Assembly: GCA_920105625.2 (NCBI GenBank)
Contig: OV050030.1
Coordinates: 76,299,900 to 76,363,899, forward strand
Source: Clusia tigrina
Lineage: Eukaryota; Arthropoda; Insecta; Diptera; Clusiidae
Length of the DNA stretch: 64,000 nt
Reading direction: 5' to 3'
How positions within the stretch are numbered: position 1 is the first letter of the stretch; each line of letters starts with the position of its first letter. The notes under the pieces are model-generated. The model worked only from the letters and a program-made list of their open reading frames with translations. It ran no database searches and was not told the DNA's origin. The translations under genes were made by a program, and so were the position numbers. Below, in pieces: positions 10,754-21,297 of this stretch.

Positions 10754-11323
10754 TCAACTCGAAATAAGATGAGACGAGTGATTATTACCAAGGGTGAGAT
10801 CGAGAACCTCCCTTCTATTGGAGGTAATGATGGTTGACTCTCTCCCCCTGTTAGCAATGACTAAGTCGTTAGCAACAATGAATTCAAAGAGTGACTCACC
10901 AAGCTCGTTTGTGTCCGTGCTGCCCCACACCTCGTGATGGGCATTGGCATCGGCCCCGATGAATACCGGGATGCGCTTTTTGTTTGCTTCCGTTACCAGC
11001 AGCCTTAAAATATCCGGAGGCAGCGTCTGCCCGTGGTCGTGCGCCATATAGCTGCTGACGATCCATGTAGCCATGGTGTTGGTAGAAATGACCATGGCTA
11101 CATTATCCTTGTCGCTGAACTTGTGAAGAAGAAGAGCGTTAATGTTGTTCTTAACAAGAAAACAGGCTCTGGGTTTACCTTGATCCTACACGAATACTGT
11201 GGGGTATCCGGTTATGGTGAGTCCGCGAACCTGATCATTTACGACCCACGGTTCTTGGACCAGTATGAGTTCCTCTCCTTTTTGAGTCAGGTGGAGGATC
11301 AGGGCTGCCGTGGCCGCTATTGA
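10754..11323 (-). pseudogene. LOA-A APE-type endonuclease
   Basis: The clearest part (11095-10754) has VSSYMAHDHG, VFIGADANAHHEVWGSTDTNELG and REVLDLTLGNN, matching the back half of the apurinic-endonuclease-like domain of LOA/R1 elements (GADxNAHH catalytic loop). The front half lies in other frames to 11323, with the IQEP motif region broken by stops. The domain nicks target DNA to prime reverse transcription. The second copy has lost 78 bp here (see 24392-24883). Confidence 0.82.
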
Positions 11324-11669
11324 ATGGTGAAGGTTAATCTGTTATACCCTCACCATTCACGGAGGTGGCCATCATCGTCACGCTGGCGTCCTTTTCTTCT
11401 GACAGAGGAGAATCACCAACGTCGTTGATATTTGTTATCGGAAGTCCGCAGAAACTGCCTACCGATTCTGAGGCCGAAGCGTAACTCTCCCCATCATCGA
11501 AGGTGAGATCCGGTTCGGCCTGAATGGGGGGCTTGTTTGCTCCCTGGTTGTCGCTCCTATAGACCTTGAGTTAGATCGAAATAAAGCCATAGTTGATCTC
11601 TCCCTTTTTGGCACTGATAGGGGCTAGAGAGTCCTCATTAAGAATAATGAGGATCTCGCGGGAGTTGTC

Positions 11670-12733
11670 TTAGGGCTCGCTTATTTTAGCGACCTTCCAG
11701 TCATCCGTGGGGAGGTCGTAGTTGCTAAGCATAAGCAACTGCAGAATTTCGTTCGGCGAGGAGTGCTCTGCCGGAACCCAGGCCCTAGAACGCGGCCGGT
11801 TCGGGATCTGGTCTCTGGGAACAGCTAAAAGCTTGGCCCCCGGCCAGATTTCGCCAACCATTAAAATTGCCATTTTGTAAAGCTCAACAGAGCGCTCATC
11901 TGAGTACGCGATGAGCTTCACGTGCCCCTGATACCATCCCGCGTCCAGGCATATGGGTGAGGTGCCAGGATTGGCCATCAGGATGTCTCTATGGATCCTG
12001 AAGAGAGCCTTCTTCACCATTTTCCAGTTCGCTGGTGAAATGGTATCGTCACTGTTTCCAGTGTCAACGATGGCCCAGATGAGGCCCTCTTTGGCTATCT
12101 CATTAAAAGGCCGAGTCAATCTCGGCTTGAAAGCCAGTCGTGGGCGTTTAGTTTCCCGCACGACTGATTGGGAGGGCTGCTCAGTCGACCGTTGTCGTTT
12201 CTGAGCACCCTCAGGGGGTGGCTGAGGACGAGCACCAACCTTTTGGTGGGCCCATGCAAACGCTCCCTTGTCTTTATCAGACAGTGAAGCGGGGTCGGCA
12301 GATTCCAACCTCCGGGTTCTGTACGCCCGAGTAGACGCGTGCGAGCGCCTGAAGGGAGATCGGTGCTGGGGCCCTTGCTGGAGTAGGTCGGCTTATTTGC
12401 CAAAGCTCTCCCTGTACCACCCCGAGGAATGGACGGAGGGGCGACCCTAGCACCCGGCCTAGCTGCCCTGGTGCTGGGATGGCCCGAAGCATTGTTTATA
12501 TGACCCTGTGAGGATGCGCTTGTGGCTGGGAGCGGGGCTGGCTCTTTGTCCGTATCACCCGACGACATCCTTGGTCTGGCGACAAATGTCCAAGACGTTG
12601 TTGTTGAGCTTAAGGCTGGTTTTTGCCTAACTAAGCTCGTTGTTGTGGTTGGTTTTGGCTCCCCTTGTGGGTTGGCCGCGGGTTTTTTGTGGGATTTTAA
12701 AAATGTGTCCATGCAAAAAGGGTCCCCACTCAA
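11670..12733 (-). pseudogene. LOA-A ORF1 protein
   Basis: Two overlapping frames: 12733-12116 (proline, serine and threonine rich, low complexity) and 12308-11670 (globular). The second reads AFAWAHQKVGARPQPPP, a basic KRQRSTEQ...KRPRLAFKPRL stretch, LIWAIVDTGNSDDTISPANWK and DAGWYQGHVKLIAYSDE. The latter block resembles the DUF4780-type domain found in ORF1 of LOA-like insect elements; I assign that from memory of the family. No CCHC knuckles are visible. A frame change near 12300 and a stop at 11670 break it, both shared with the second copy. Its role would be RNA binding in the ribonucleoprotein. Confidence 0.78.
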
Positions 12734-12989
12734 AGCTGCTATCTCAGAACGAATGTGTAGTCACCTTATTGGTACCATGGTTATCTATGCAGATGCAGGG
12801 AGGCCATGCGAGGGTTGGCACAAGTCCTTATGGGTGCGAGTGCTCAGAGCCAGACCAGTGCTAATTGGGAGCTAGTCTCAACCAAACCTACCCCCTCAAC
12901 CAAATGACGACGTACATCGAACGTACTTTGAGGCCTGCCAAGGTTTTAACGGGACGGAGACGGATGTGACCTTAAAATAGAGCAGTTCG

Positions 12990-13009
12990 CACTGGGTTTC
13001 ACCCCAGTG
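12990..13009. other. Short hairpin in the LOA-A 5' leader
   Basis: CACTGGG and CCCAGTG form a perfect 7-bp stem with a 6-base loop. It is conserved in the duplicate copy at 26551-26570. Function unknown. Confidence 0.5.
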
Positions 13010-13060
13010 GTATTTGGCCCAGAAGCCACACCCGCCAGCTCAGAACTAATCAAATAAAAA

Positions 13061-13573
13061 GATTGGTGGGGGGGGTAGTCCGTGGACGAATAGGGTCGAC
13101 CCGTCTGCATTCAGATATATATATATATATATAGAATAGTCGGATAGGTAAAAAAATCAAATAATAGATTAAATAAATTATGGTAATCTGGATGCACGCT
13201 ACAGTTATATTATTCAGTAACATGTGGAGGGCTAAATTATATTTGAGAATGTTAGGTTAAGGCGGAAGCGATTGGGCGGGCTCGCTTGGCGATTTGATGA
13301 AAGATGGCAACCGGCTGGAAAAACCAGAAGGGGGAGAGGGGAGTTATGTCTTGAAAGCAAAAATATGTACCCCTGATGCAGTGTGGCGGATTAGAAATCC
13401 CGACCGTCATTGTGAGCTAGCCGCGGCCACCACAATGTATCAGTTCGGGGGGTGTTTGTCCACTATTACTATACTATTTTTTAGTCTATATTCATAATTC
13501 TAAATTGACCCACGCATTCCTTTTATTAGTACCCGACAATAAAAATCGCTCATCATCAAATTAAATTAAAAGT
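13061..13573. other. Unassigned DNA with AT microsatellite
   Basis: Contains a short (AT)n at 13114-13133 (longer in the second copy, about 26678-26706) and moderately GC-rich sequence at 13250-13450. I recognise no protein or repeat family. Duplicated at about 26631-27135. Confidence 0.5.
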
Positions 13574-14060
13574 GGCCATACACTATAATTTTATTTGTCT
13601 GACAAAATAACATTTCTGTCGTATGAAAGAATTTTGTACATTTGCCAGGAAACACCAAGAGGAACTGAGAAAAACGCACTGGTATCAGAAGTGACAAAAA
13701 ATTTAAAAAAATTAATAAATAAATAAATAATAAAAATAAAATGAATGCCGAGTTTGGGATGTTTTGTGCTATATTAGCGGCAAAAAAGAAAGAAAATTTG
13801 GAAAATAGGAGATGTTTGCGTTCATTAAGGGATGACAGTGACACTTTTTGTAAGCCGGAAGCAGTATTCACAATTTGACCTGGAATCTCATTCAGGAGTT
13901 GAGTAGCCACGATACCCAAAAAACAAAAATGCCATTCACGTTCAGATTCGTGGCGGCGTTAAATTTCTTGGGCAGTGGAAATTTTCAGCAATATCATTGT
14001 AACAGTTACAAAACTGCTGTCAGTCGAGAAATTTTTGACTTGCTAATGGGAGTTTAGGGA
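13574..14060 (+). pseudogene. PIF/Harbinger-like transposase N-terminal remnant (copy 1)
   Basis: Starts with a terminal-repeat-like GGCCATACACT. Two frames then read LRSLRDDSDTFCKPEAVF and, from about 13875, LTWNLIQELSSHDTQKTKMPFTFRFVAALNFLGSGNFQQ. This resembles the N-terminal part of PIF/Harbinger transposases, where R-D-x-S-D-P-F and a later LRFLATGxxQ block precede the DDE domain. It stops at 14057 with no DDE region and no matching right terminal repeat found. The assignment rests on motif resemblance only. Copy 2 is at about 27136-27622. Confidence 0.45.
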
Positions 14061-15281
14061 CATGTTGTGCTTTATCCAAGAACTCAGGGAGAGTTCTTTC
14101 ATGTTTCTGGTTGTTTCTGTTAATGTTAAAAGTAATATAAGAATAAAATTTAAATACCTAATAATAATAACAATTACTTACACTTTACTGTCTGCCATTT
14201 TTGCGTTTATGTGTGAAATCAAAATCTACACTACATTCCGATGTTATACTAAAACATTTTTCTGTTTACATAACAGCTCTTCAAAGACAGAATTAATTTA
14301 GAATTTGGGGTACAAAAGTTTTCTGTCTTGTAATCTAACAAAATAGACAGAAACTGTCATATCACAGACAATTTGTGAAAATGATGATGAGAATGTTGTT
14401 CATAATACAATAGTTTCTTTAATGACAAAACAAACACCAGCTCCTTCGAAATCAGCTGGCATGTTAATAGACGATAAGTATAAACACAATTTAACAAAAT
14501 ATTACCAAATGAAAAGGAAATTTTATGAAAAACAAAGAAGTAAAAATGAAAAGTGATGATAAAATGCACAATGCAATACAGCCCTCAATAATATCACAAT
14601 CAACAACTGCAACACAAACAAAAGTGAAATGAAATTGAAAAATTAGTATACAATTAAATGGACTAAAGAACAAATATGGTAAACAACTCAAATATTTTAA
14701 AGGCGTTTTTATGCGTGCTTCAAACGGTCCAGGGACACATTAGGTAGAGTACTACAAAATCAAAATCATGTATAAAGAATATTAAAAAACACCTATTGAA
14801 TATAATTACAAACAAAAACAAAAATGCAACACTTTCAAAAATACAATTTGAAATAAAAACCAACAAAAAATATTTTAATGTTTAAAAAGAAACAAACAAA
14901 ATTTTTAAAAATAATTATTATTGGCAAAATGTTACAAATTTACAATAAATTCTTATCAGTAAATAGAAATATGTATAATGAGCTGAAATTTGCATGTTCA
15001 GCACTTCTCAGTAGATAGAATTATATTTTGTTACGAAATTGCTCTCCTAACAATTGATACTACGCTTTATACTCGGATACGAAGTACTGGAGTTTTTAAA
15101 AATTAAACAATCGCTTGGTGAAATTAGAACAATTATCTTTAGTTAATTATTGCTAGTCATCACACACTTTATCTCTTGTCAACTGCTTCCTCTATCCCAT
15201 CTAGACAGATAGTGTGTGGAAAAGGTTCACACCCTACCCCAGGGAACCCTGCTATTCATAACAGAATACTACGGACCTAGG
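14061..15281. other. AT-rich stretch without recognisable genes
   Basis: About 1.2 kb of AT-rich sequence between the Harbinger-like remnant and the BEL/Pao element. Short open frames here are low-complexity and match nothing I know. It may include the BEL/Pao 3' untranslated region and LTR, but I could not identify a paired LTR. Duplicated at about 27623-28843. Confidence 0.5.
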
Positions 15282-15402
15282 CTATATACGTGAGAAGTGG
15301 TTTGCATTTAGATCGAGTAAAAAAAGAAACACATAAAGAAACTTCTCGTGATGAGAGCTAGGCGATGAGCTAAAATTGGGTAAAATGTGTACAAATAGTG
15401 GA

Positions 15403-16505
15403 TTAGTTGTGAGAGAGAGAAACTTCGACGGTTTCAGTTTGCGTTGGAAGTCGACAAATTTTGGATATGGACCGCTTGTATAATTCAGTTTTGGTGCGGA
15501 TTGTAGCAACTTGAACCAACTGATCAGCTCCTGGATATAGTTCAATAACGCCTCCCAATAGCCACTCGTTAGGAGGTAAGCGATCGTCCTTTATAAGGAC
15601 TACTTCATTTATTTGGTGGTTGGGTTCTTGTCGCCGCCATTTGGGTTGTGCTTGCAAGTGGGATAGCCAATCTTTGACCTAAAATGCTGAACCATCAGCT
15701 GCAGTTCGAGATGTTTTTTGGTGATATTTTTGTGGTCAGATGCAGTCTCTGGTGGCGAAAGAAGCGAGTCTCCTATTAGAAAATGCCATAATCAGTATCC
15801 GAATATAGGCACAACGGCCTCGAATTCAAACATGTCTCAATGCGTGCCAAAACTGTTGACAGTTCATCATAAGTCAATCGATTGCCGCTGGTAATAGGCT
15901 TTAAGTGGTACTTGATGGATTTAACATTTGCTTCCCACAATCCTCCAAAGTTAGGAGAATGTGGGGGGTTGAAGTGCCACTGGATGCACTGCTCAGTCAG
16001 CTTTGGTTGATTTCTCGCTCGATTGTTTCTACAAACTTTATCCTACCCATTTTTAATACAGTGTCAGCTATTCCCCGATGGGCAATAAAACGTTGTAATG
16101 CCCAGAGAAAGCATTCGGTGGACTGCTGGTGACTAATTCTAAGTGAATCGCCTTGGTAGCGAAACAGATAAAGATGGCGATGTATCCCTTGGAAAATGTA
16201 TTACCCCGATATTTTGAAGATTTGAACTCGATAGCACCAGTGTAGTCGACGCCTGTTGCTAAAAATGGACAATTCGGTGGGTTTATGCACTGGAAAGGCA
16301 GATCACCCATCAGTTGAGCTGTGAATTGCGGCCGGTTGCGAAAACATTTTAGACATCTGGTAATATGGTGTCGAACTGTTCTTCTCCTATTTATAATCCA
16401 GAATCGTTGCCGTAGTTGCGATAGAGTTAGTTGCACACCGCCGTGCAGAGTATTGTGATGCGCATTATCAATAATCCAGGGCGTAAAATGGTGTGAGCTG
16501 TGCAA
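15403..16505 (-). pseudogene. BEL/Pao integrase core and C-terminal domain (copy 1)
   Basis: 16505-16068 encodes the HHCC-type region and core start: HHNTLHGGVQLTLSQLRQ, RCLKCFRNRP, ATGVDYTGAIEF (first acidic residue) and FICFATKAIHLELVTSSP. Other frames down to about 15800 give [16 protein letters not shown] (the last acidic residue) and [12 protein letters not shown]. The middle Asp motif is degraded. 15657-15403 reads EVVLIKDDRLPPNEWLLGGVIELYPG, the DUF5641-like C-terminal domain of BEL/Pao integrases. Integrase would insert the cDNA into the genome. Confidence 0.83.
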
Positions 16506-16858
16506 AATGATTTGATGCTTTTGTCGGTAAGGCAGATTGGCAAGTTTGAGTCGTCCTCGTACTCGCAGAACCTTTCGACATATATGAAAGGTGCCAAACT
16601 GCTCAGGTTACTTTTATTTGGGAGAGATTCTTTGGAGCGGATAAGATGGATGTCCTGTAGGAAGGCTTCACTCTGTACTACACGTACTACTTTGAGCAAA
16701 CTGAGTTGCCATACATGAGCACTAATGGGTCCGACCATACGGCGTAGTCGATTGGATGACCGCGAATTATGACAAAAACACATGATAAGTGCGACTATAC
16801 GCAGAAGTTGACTGGGTGATGAGTACTTCAATGCTATGGATTCACCTTTGATGGCCAT
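16506..16858 (-). pseudogene. BEL/Pao integrase N-terminal region (copy 1)
   Basis: 16858-16427 reads SPSQLLRIVALIMCF, VWQLSLLKVVRVVQSEAF and SLAPFIYVERF, the lead-in to the integrase zinc domain. A one-base deletion near 16567 (two C in place of three) throws it out of frame with 16505-16068. In copy 2 the same region is a single 263-codon frame (30421-29630), so this break happened in copy 1 after the duplication. Confidence 0.8.
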
Positions 16859-16952
16859 GTTTATTTGAATTTGTGTTGTTTTCTCTTCGATGGAAGCGCC
16901 ATCTATGTTCTGGGTACCGAGATTGAGTTGAGGCCACGTAGACTGATGTTGT

Positions 16953-17405
16953 TTAAGCCATGTTGGACCTGTCTACCATAATTAACTGAAATGGCCACAT
17001 GCGTCCCGTGGCACAATCTGCAGGATTGTCCCTAGTGTGAACATGATCCCATTGGTCTGGTATGCTACTGTTCAGAATTTTGCCTATACTATTGGCCACG
17101 AACGTCTTCCACCGGTTGATGTCTCCGTGAATCCAGTGCAGCACGACCGTAGCATCTATCCAATAGAATATGGGAATGTCGTTATAGATTATATGTAAGT
17201 TATTTTTTATCCAATTTTCCAAAGTAGTGGCTAATACAGCGCCACATAGCTCTATACGAGGAATGGTTAGCGACTTAGTGGGTGCCACTCTTGTCTTGGC
17301 AGTCAATAACGTGACATGAGTTTGTTCGGCCTTGTCTTGAATTCGTAGATAAATGCAGGCTGCGTAGGCTGACGACGATCCGTCACTGAAAGCATGCAGC
17401 TGCAT
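16953..17405 (-). pseudogene. BEL/Pao RNase H-like region (copy 1)
   Basis: MQLHAFSDGSSSAYAACIYLR, LLTAKTRVAPTKSLTIPRIELCGAVL, FYWIDATVVLHWI and WDHVHTRDNPADCATGRM match the Pao-family region (often annotated as Pao retrotransposon peptidase) that holds the RNase H acidic residues. The usual TDS Asp is in WIDATVVL. It follows the RT after a gap with frame changes at 17406-17754. Confidence 0.85.
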
Positions 17406-17754
17406 TGATGGATTTCGTCATGGGTGGAGATTGGTTCCGGCAGACGTTCGTCCCAATTAAAGGAAGTCGATGTTTGATCGGCACGAACAATTTTTGCAGT
17501 CCAAATGCTCTTCAGCAGGATCTTAGCAGCAACAACAATGGTATCAAACAGGGGAGAAATTGTTGAAAGAACGGTGCACTTCGTGATAGTGATATGAATT
17601 TGGAAGTTAGCCTTGAACGTGAAGATATCACGGCGAGGCTGCTAGTACATACCAAGGGTTTTGATTGCCTACTGGCTGATCAAGCAAATCATGGCAATGG
17701 ATGATTGGTGCTCAACCAAGATTGTAGTAAAGCCTCAGAGTTACTAGACCAATT

Positions 17755-18520
17755 TCATAATTCCATTCCAGCTGAACGTAGTGCAAGAATGAGTTGATCG
17801 CGCATTTGTGTCGGGTCTGTTATGGTATGGCTGCCAGTTAATACATCATCAACATACATGTCGTATTGAAGAATGGACGCTGCAAATGGAAATCGATTTG
17901 ATGCAGGACTCGTATAGCAGTTTTTGGGGCCGAGGCAGTGCCGAAAGTGACGGTCGTAAGGCAATACTCTTGTAAAATTCCACTTTTATCTCTCCATAAA
18001 ATCCGTTGATATTGCGCATTAGCTGGATGCATGTCAATACACCGGTACATCTTTTGGATGTCAGCAGTAAATACATATTTGTGTGTTCTCCAGTTCAGAA
18101 GCGCACTTGACAAATCGTTGAAAAGTGGAGGTCCGATGCATAACATGTCGATTGTTGGATGTTTTGGACGAGGCATCATAATCGATTCGCACCTTTGTGG
18201 TGATGCTGTCCTCCTTGATTACAGCATGGTGCGGTAAGCCACAGGATGTGACAGTGGGACGCTTTGATGTAGTGTTAAAACAATGTTCATCTTCAGTGAC
18301 TTTGACTGGACTAATTTGGTTAAAAAGAAAATAGTCTACGATGCCGTCGAGTGTATCGATCTCGTAGGTGCGTATTTCGCTGCAGCCGACGTTCTAATTG
18401 GTAGAAACGATTCAAGGCTATCTGTCGCGACTTACCTAAGGTTTGGGAGGGGTCGTACAAGCTTTTGAGAGGCAAACGAACCAAGTATTTACCACCTGAT
18501 TGTCTGCTGTGTGTTTTCAT
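17755..18520 (-). pseudogene. BEL/Pao reverse transcriptase (copy 1)
   Basis: 18520-18320: GGKYLVRLPLKSLYDPSQTLGKSRQIALNRFYQLERRL, the Pao RT lead-in. 18179-17838: CIGPPLFNDLSSALLNWRTHKYVFTADIQKMYRCIDMHPANAQYQRILWRD, with the first catalytic Asp in TADIQKMY. 17964-17755: YDMYVDDVLTGSHTI, with the YVDD active site. Three frames are used, so it is inactive. Family role: copying element RNA into DNA. Confidence 0.87.
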
Positions 18521-18542
18521 GAAGAAATCCTGCCACGTCTAG

Positions 18543-19073
18543 TTACACAGTGCTGTGATGGCAGCGCACAGTAATGAAATGAACTTGTATAGAGCCAGTC
18601 CGACCGGATAAGGTCCAGCCAAGATGTGTGCTTTGGGCAACGGGCTGATCCGGTTCGTCAATTATAGTTTGTGGTAAGATGATGTGTGCGATCATGTCAG
18701 CGCCTAAGATCAAATCAATCTTCTTGGGATGATAGTACGTAGGGTCGGCTAAATGTAGACCACGGATGTGAGACCACTGTGTGGGGTCTATTGGCTGACT
18801 CAGCAAACGAGCGGTGAGAGCTTTCAGTACGTTCGCAATGTCGATGTGGGTGGAGAAATCCGTATTGCGAGATCGTAAGATACAGCTGGTGGTGAATTTG
18901 GATTCGGTGACTGCGTTGTTGCCCATTCCTGAAATTTGCGTTGATGTGGATTTGCGCTTTAGTTCCAGAATCTGTACAACATGTTCCGAGATGATGGTAG
19001 CTTCGGAGCCTAGATCCATTAGCTCGTGAATGCATATTGATTGGCCAGATTCGTCGTTAGTCAACTTCACCAT
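18543..19073 (-). pseudogene. BEL/Pao aspartic protease region (copy 1)
   Basis: A 176-residue stretch resembling the DUF1758 retropepsin-like domain of BEL/Pao: ELMDLGSEATIISEHVVQ (usually LLDSGSxxSxI; the catalytic Asp is kept in MDLGSEA), LHLADPTYYHPKKIDLILGADM and LGWTLSGRTG. It ends by frame break before RT. Protease would process the polyprotein. The second copy at 32097-32627 reads the same. Confidence 0.8.
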
Positions 19074-19749
19074 GTCAATTTTAGCTCATCTCCTTGTACT
19101 CATCCCGAGAAGTTCCTTTAGGTGTTTTTTTCTTTTACTGGATCTATGTGAAATCTGTTCTATTATGCTGGTTCCGACACAATTGCGAGAGTTGAGTAAT
19201 TTTTAGACTTTATCATAGAAAATGAGCTTAGTGTCTTAAATTTAGGCTCAGAGCCGACATTCATAAAGGCATGTAAGCACCTCTCAAGAAAAGCGAAAAC
19301 TTCATATAAAAAAAGATCAACAAAAGCTCAAGAAATTTCCTTAGTTATTTTTTCTTAATCTGTATGCTCCTCACAAGAAATTTAATTCGGTTTTTGCTAC
19401 CTTTTTTACTGAAAAATGAAAGCGACAACACTGATTTTGGCAACAAACATATATAAAGCCATTTATTTCTTAAAGAAAAAGTGACAGCTGTCTGAACAAA
19501 AGCAAATAATGTGTGAAAAAAAATTTTCTTCTGAATGTTTATTTAGTAATAAACTAATAATAAAAAATTAAACCACCTTGGTGGTCGACGGATCGAGCGA
19601 GGAATCTTTGCTTCTTCTCTAAGATACGCCTTTTCCAAGCAGTAGCGGGGTAGAGTGTGATAACTGGACCCCTATGGGCAGGCAGTCAGCGATAGGAAAT
19701 GCGATAGTTAGAGTTGAATCACGAGAAATAATGACCCCCTGGGCTGTAG
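19074..19749. other. AT-rich stretch between BEL/Pao and LOA-C
   Basis: No protein homology seen. It may contain BEL/Pao 5' sequence, but a gag frame and an LTR could not be recognised. Duplicated at about 32628-33303. Confidence 0.45.
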
Positions 19750-20201
19750 CTTAAATTAGAAAATATCTTAACCTGGGCGATATTCCGCTTAGATGGAGAA
19801 AAACGAAGGTTTCCTTCATACCCAAAGCGGGTAGATCCTCACACGTCTTTCCTCCTAAAACTATTGGAGAGGATGATGGATGCACACTTACCAACAGGTA
19901 GAATCTCTCCGGCACAGCATGTATATGCGAGGCGCAAATCAACAGAGACGGCGTTACACTTACTCAATGGTATGATGGAAAAAGCCATCCAGTTGAAGGA
20001 ATTTACACTGACGGCCTTCATTGATATATAAGGGGCTTTTAATAATTAACTACGACCGGTATTACCATTTATGCTGACGATTTGGCAATTGTGACTAGAG
20101 GGAAATACCCAAACACTTTAACGGATATTTTGCGCTCTAACATGACCACGCTTTGCTGTTGGACGGAAAGAAGGGGACTAGGAATAATCCCCGATAAAAT
20201 A

Positions 20202-20203
<2 letters not shown>
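19750..20203 (+). pseudogene. LOA-like element C, RT fragment (copy 1)
   Basis: Plus-strand frames give LGDIPLRWRKTKVSFIPKAGR, FLLKLLERMMDAHLPTGRISPAQHVYARRKSTETALHLLNGMMEKAIQLKEFTLTAFIDI and IYADDLAIVTRGKYPNTL. This is a LOA-type RT with the YADD motif and at least one internal deletion. It is cut at about 20203 by the (ATT)n tail of an I-like element. Copy 2 is at 33304-33751, where the 3' half of the same element resumes at 37207. Confidence 0.8.
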
Positions 20204-20247
<44 letters not shown>

Positions 20248-20986
20248 AGTTTGTTTATAAAATACATTTTATATATAAACTGATGATTTGGGCACCAACT
20301 ACTGAGGTTTTCAGCCCGATATATTTAATATGTATTTTATGTATAATACAGTATTTTGTAATAGATTTGAAATCTTTTTAGAATGTTAATAATGGTTGTA
20401 ATGTTACATAGTGTTACTTCTTTTCGTGTTAGTTTTTTTTAATAAATCTATTATATTATTATTGATATTGAGCTGTGTGGATGGAGTCTTTAATAAGATG
20501 TATTGATGTGGCAGGTTGAATGTTACAGAGATTGCAAAGAGAGGTATGCATGTTTTCCATTAGGTGTTTATATATTAGTAGTGTGTGTCCCATTCTCAGC
20601 CGGCCATATTTATGGATATGAAGTTTTGGGCCATCAGCTGAAAATAAACTTTTGATTTTGTATGTTTTCAACGGCTTTAATTGTGGAAAGTGAATCTGTG
20701 CATATTGTGTTTGCCGCGTCAGGTGCGGTATGTATTAAAGTTAATCGATTAATTCGGATTCAGCTGTAAATATAGAGCAATGGTGCATTAGACGTGCTAG
20801 CCATATTACTTCCAGATTTGCATTTATCACTGCATAGGCAGTGTCGGATGAGGTTTTAGATCCGTCCGTGTATATAAATAACCAGTTAGAATAGTTGTTA
20901 ATTGTTTCTCGAAACTTTGTATCAGAGGATGTAGAGTTCTTAATGTTGTAACCATTTTAAATAGGTTTTGAACATCCAGTTACGGT
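20204..20986 (-). mobile_element. I-like non-LTR element, 3' part (copy 1)
   Basis: On the minus strand: degraded RNase H (TAYAVINANLEVIWLARLMH), then KSLFSADGPKLHIHKYGRLRMGHTLLIYKHLMEN with SLCNLCNIQP, an I-clade C-terminal signature. A 3' UTR follows and then an (ATT)n run at about 20205-20243, which is a (TAA)n tail on the element strand, as in the Drosophila I factor. The 5' side is cut by a mariner. The complete nest is in copy 2. Confidence 0.75.
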
Positions 20987-21237
20987 TTGCAGGGTTGCCC
21001 AAATTCGACGGACCCATCTGGCAACGCCATAACTTTTGACAGAGATGTCAGATCGCTTAATGACATACCGCGTTTGAAGCGTCAGTCCAAGCAGATTTTT
21101 ACCATGGAACAATACACGCCACGCGAGCGCTCTGAAATAGTTGAAATTTACATTCAACAGAAGAAGTCAATTGTGAAAACTCAACGTGCTTTTAAAAACT
21201 TAAAAAATGTGAGAAGTGCGCCTTCTAAGAACACCAT
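20987..21237 (+). pseudogene. DD41D mariner transposase, cut by the duplication junction
   Basis: Same sequence as the start of the intact mariner at 34535-34785, including the left terminal repeat and the first 45 or so codons from the ATG at 21104. It stops at 21237, where sequence jumps to the LOA-A RNase H region. It is a truncated copy made by the 13.6-kb duplication. Confidence 0.88.
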
Positions 21238-21263
21238 TATACTTCATACTTCATACTTCATTT
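21238..21263. other. Duplication junction with heptamer slippage
   Basis: At the join, three tandem TACTTCA heptamers precede TTTCGAATAAGCC. The left edge of unit 1 (about 7611-7620) has only one TACTTCA before the same sequence. The extra copies look like a templated insertion at the break. Confidence 0.85.
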
Positions 21264-21297
21264 CGAATAAGCCACTTGGACGCTTGGAATATTGCCA

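Larger units (their letters stand above)
6888..13060 (-). mobile_element. LOA-like non-LTR retrotransposon A (first copy)
   Basis: Reading right to left: GC-richer 5' leader (13060-12740), ORF1, APE-type endonuclease, RT (interrupted by a mariner at 8876-10163), RNase H and a Cys/His tail, then a short 3' UTR and AT/TACC repeats. This domain order, with RNase H after RT and a non-CCHC ORF1, fits the LOA/R1 side of the non-LTR elements. All coding parts carry frame breaks. The 5' boundary is approximate. The part from 7612 upward is duplicated at 21253-34785. Confidence 0.85.
15282..19073 (-). mobile_element. BEL/Pao retrotransposon, gag-less remnant (copy 1)
   Basis: Reading right to left: retropepsin-like protease, RT with YVDD, Pao-type RNase H region, integrase zinc finger and core, and the integrase C-terminal domain. 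This order is typical of BEL/Pao pol. No gag is seen above 19073 and no LTR pair was found, so the ends are uncertain. All domains are frame-broken. Duplicated at 28844-32627. Confidence 0.85.
7612..21237. repeat. 13.6-kb tandem duplication, unit 1
   Basis: Repeated head to tail as 21253-34785. Every element in it recurs in the same order, strand and spacing (offset 13,643 near the left end falling to 13,548 near the right). Breakpoints lie inside LOA-A RNase H and inside a mariner transposase gene. Confidence 0.93.

Noticed and set aside
13566..13919. 117-codon minus-strand frame with hydrophobic stretches
   Set aside because: It lies antisense to the Harbinger-like remnant and is poly-T driven; no signal or known motif.
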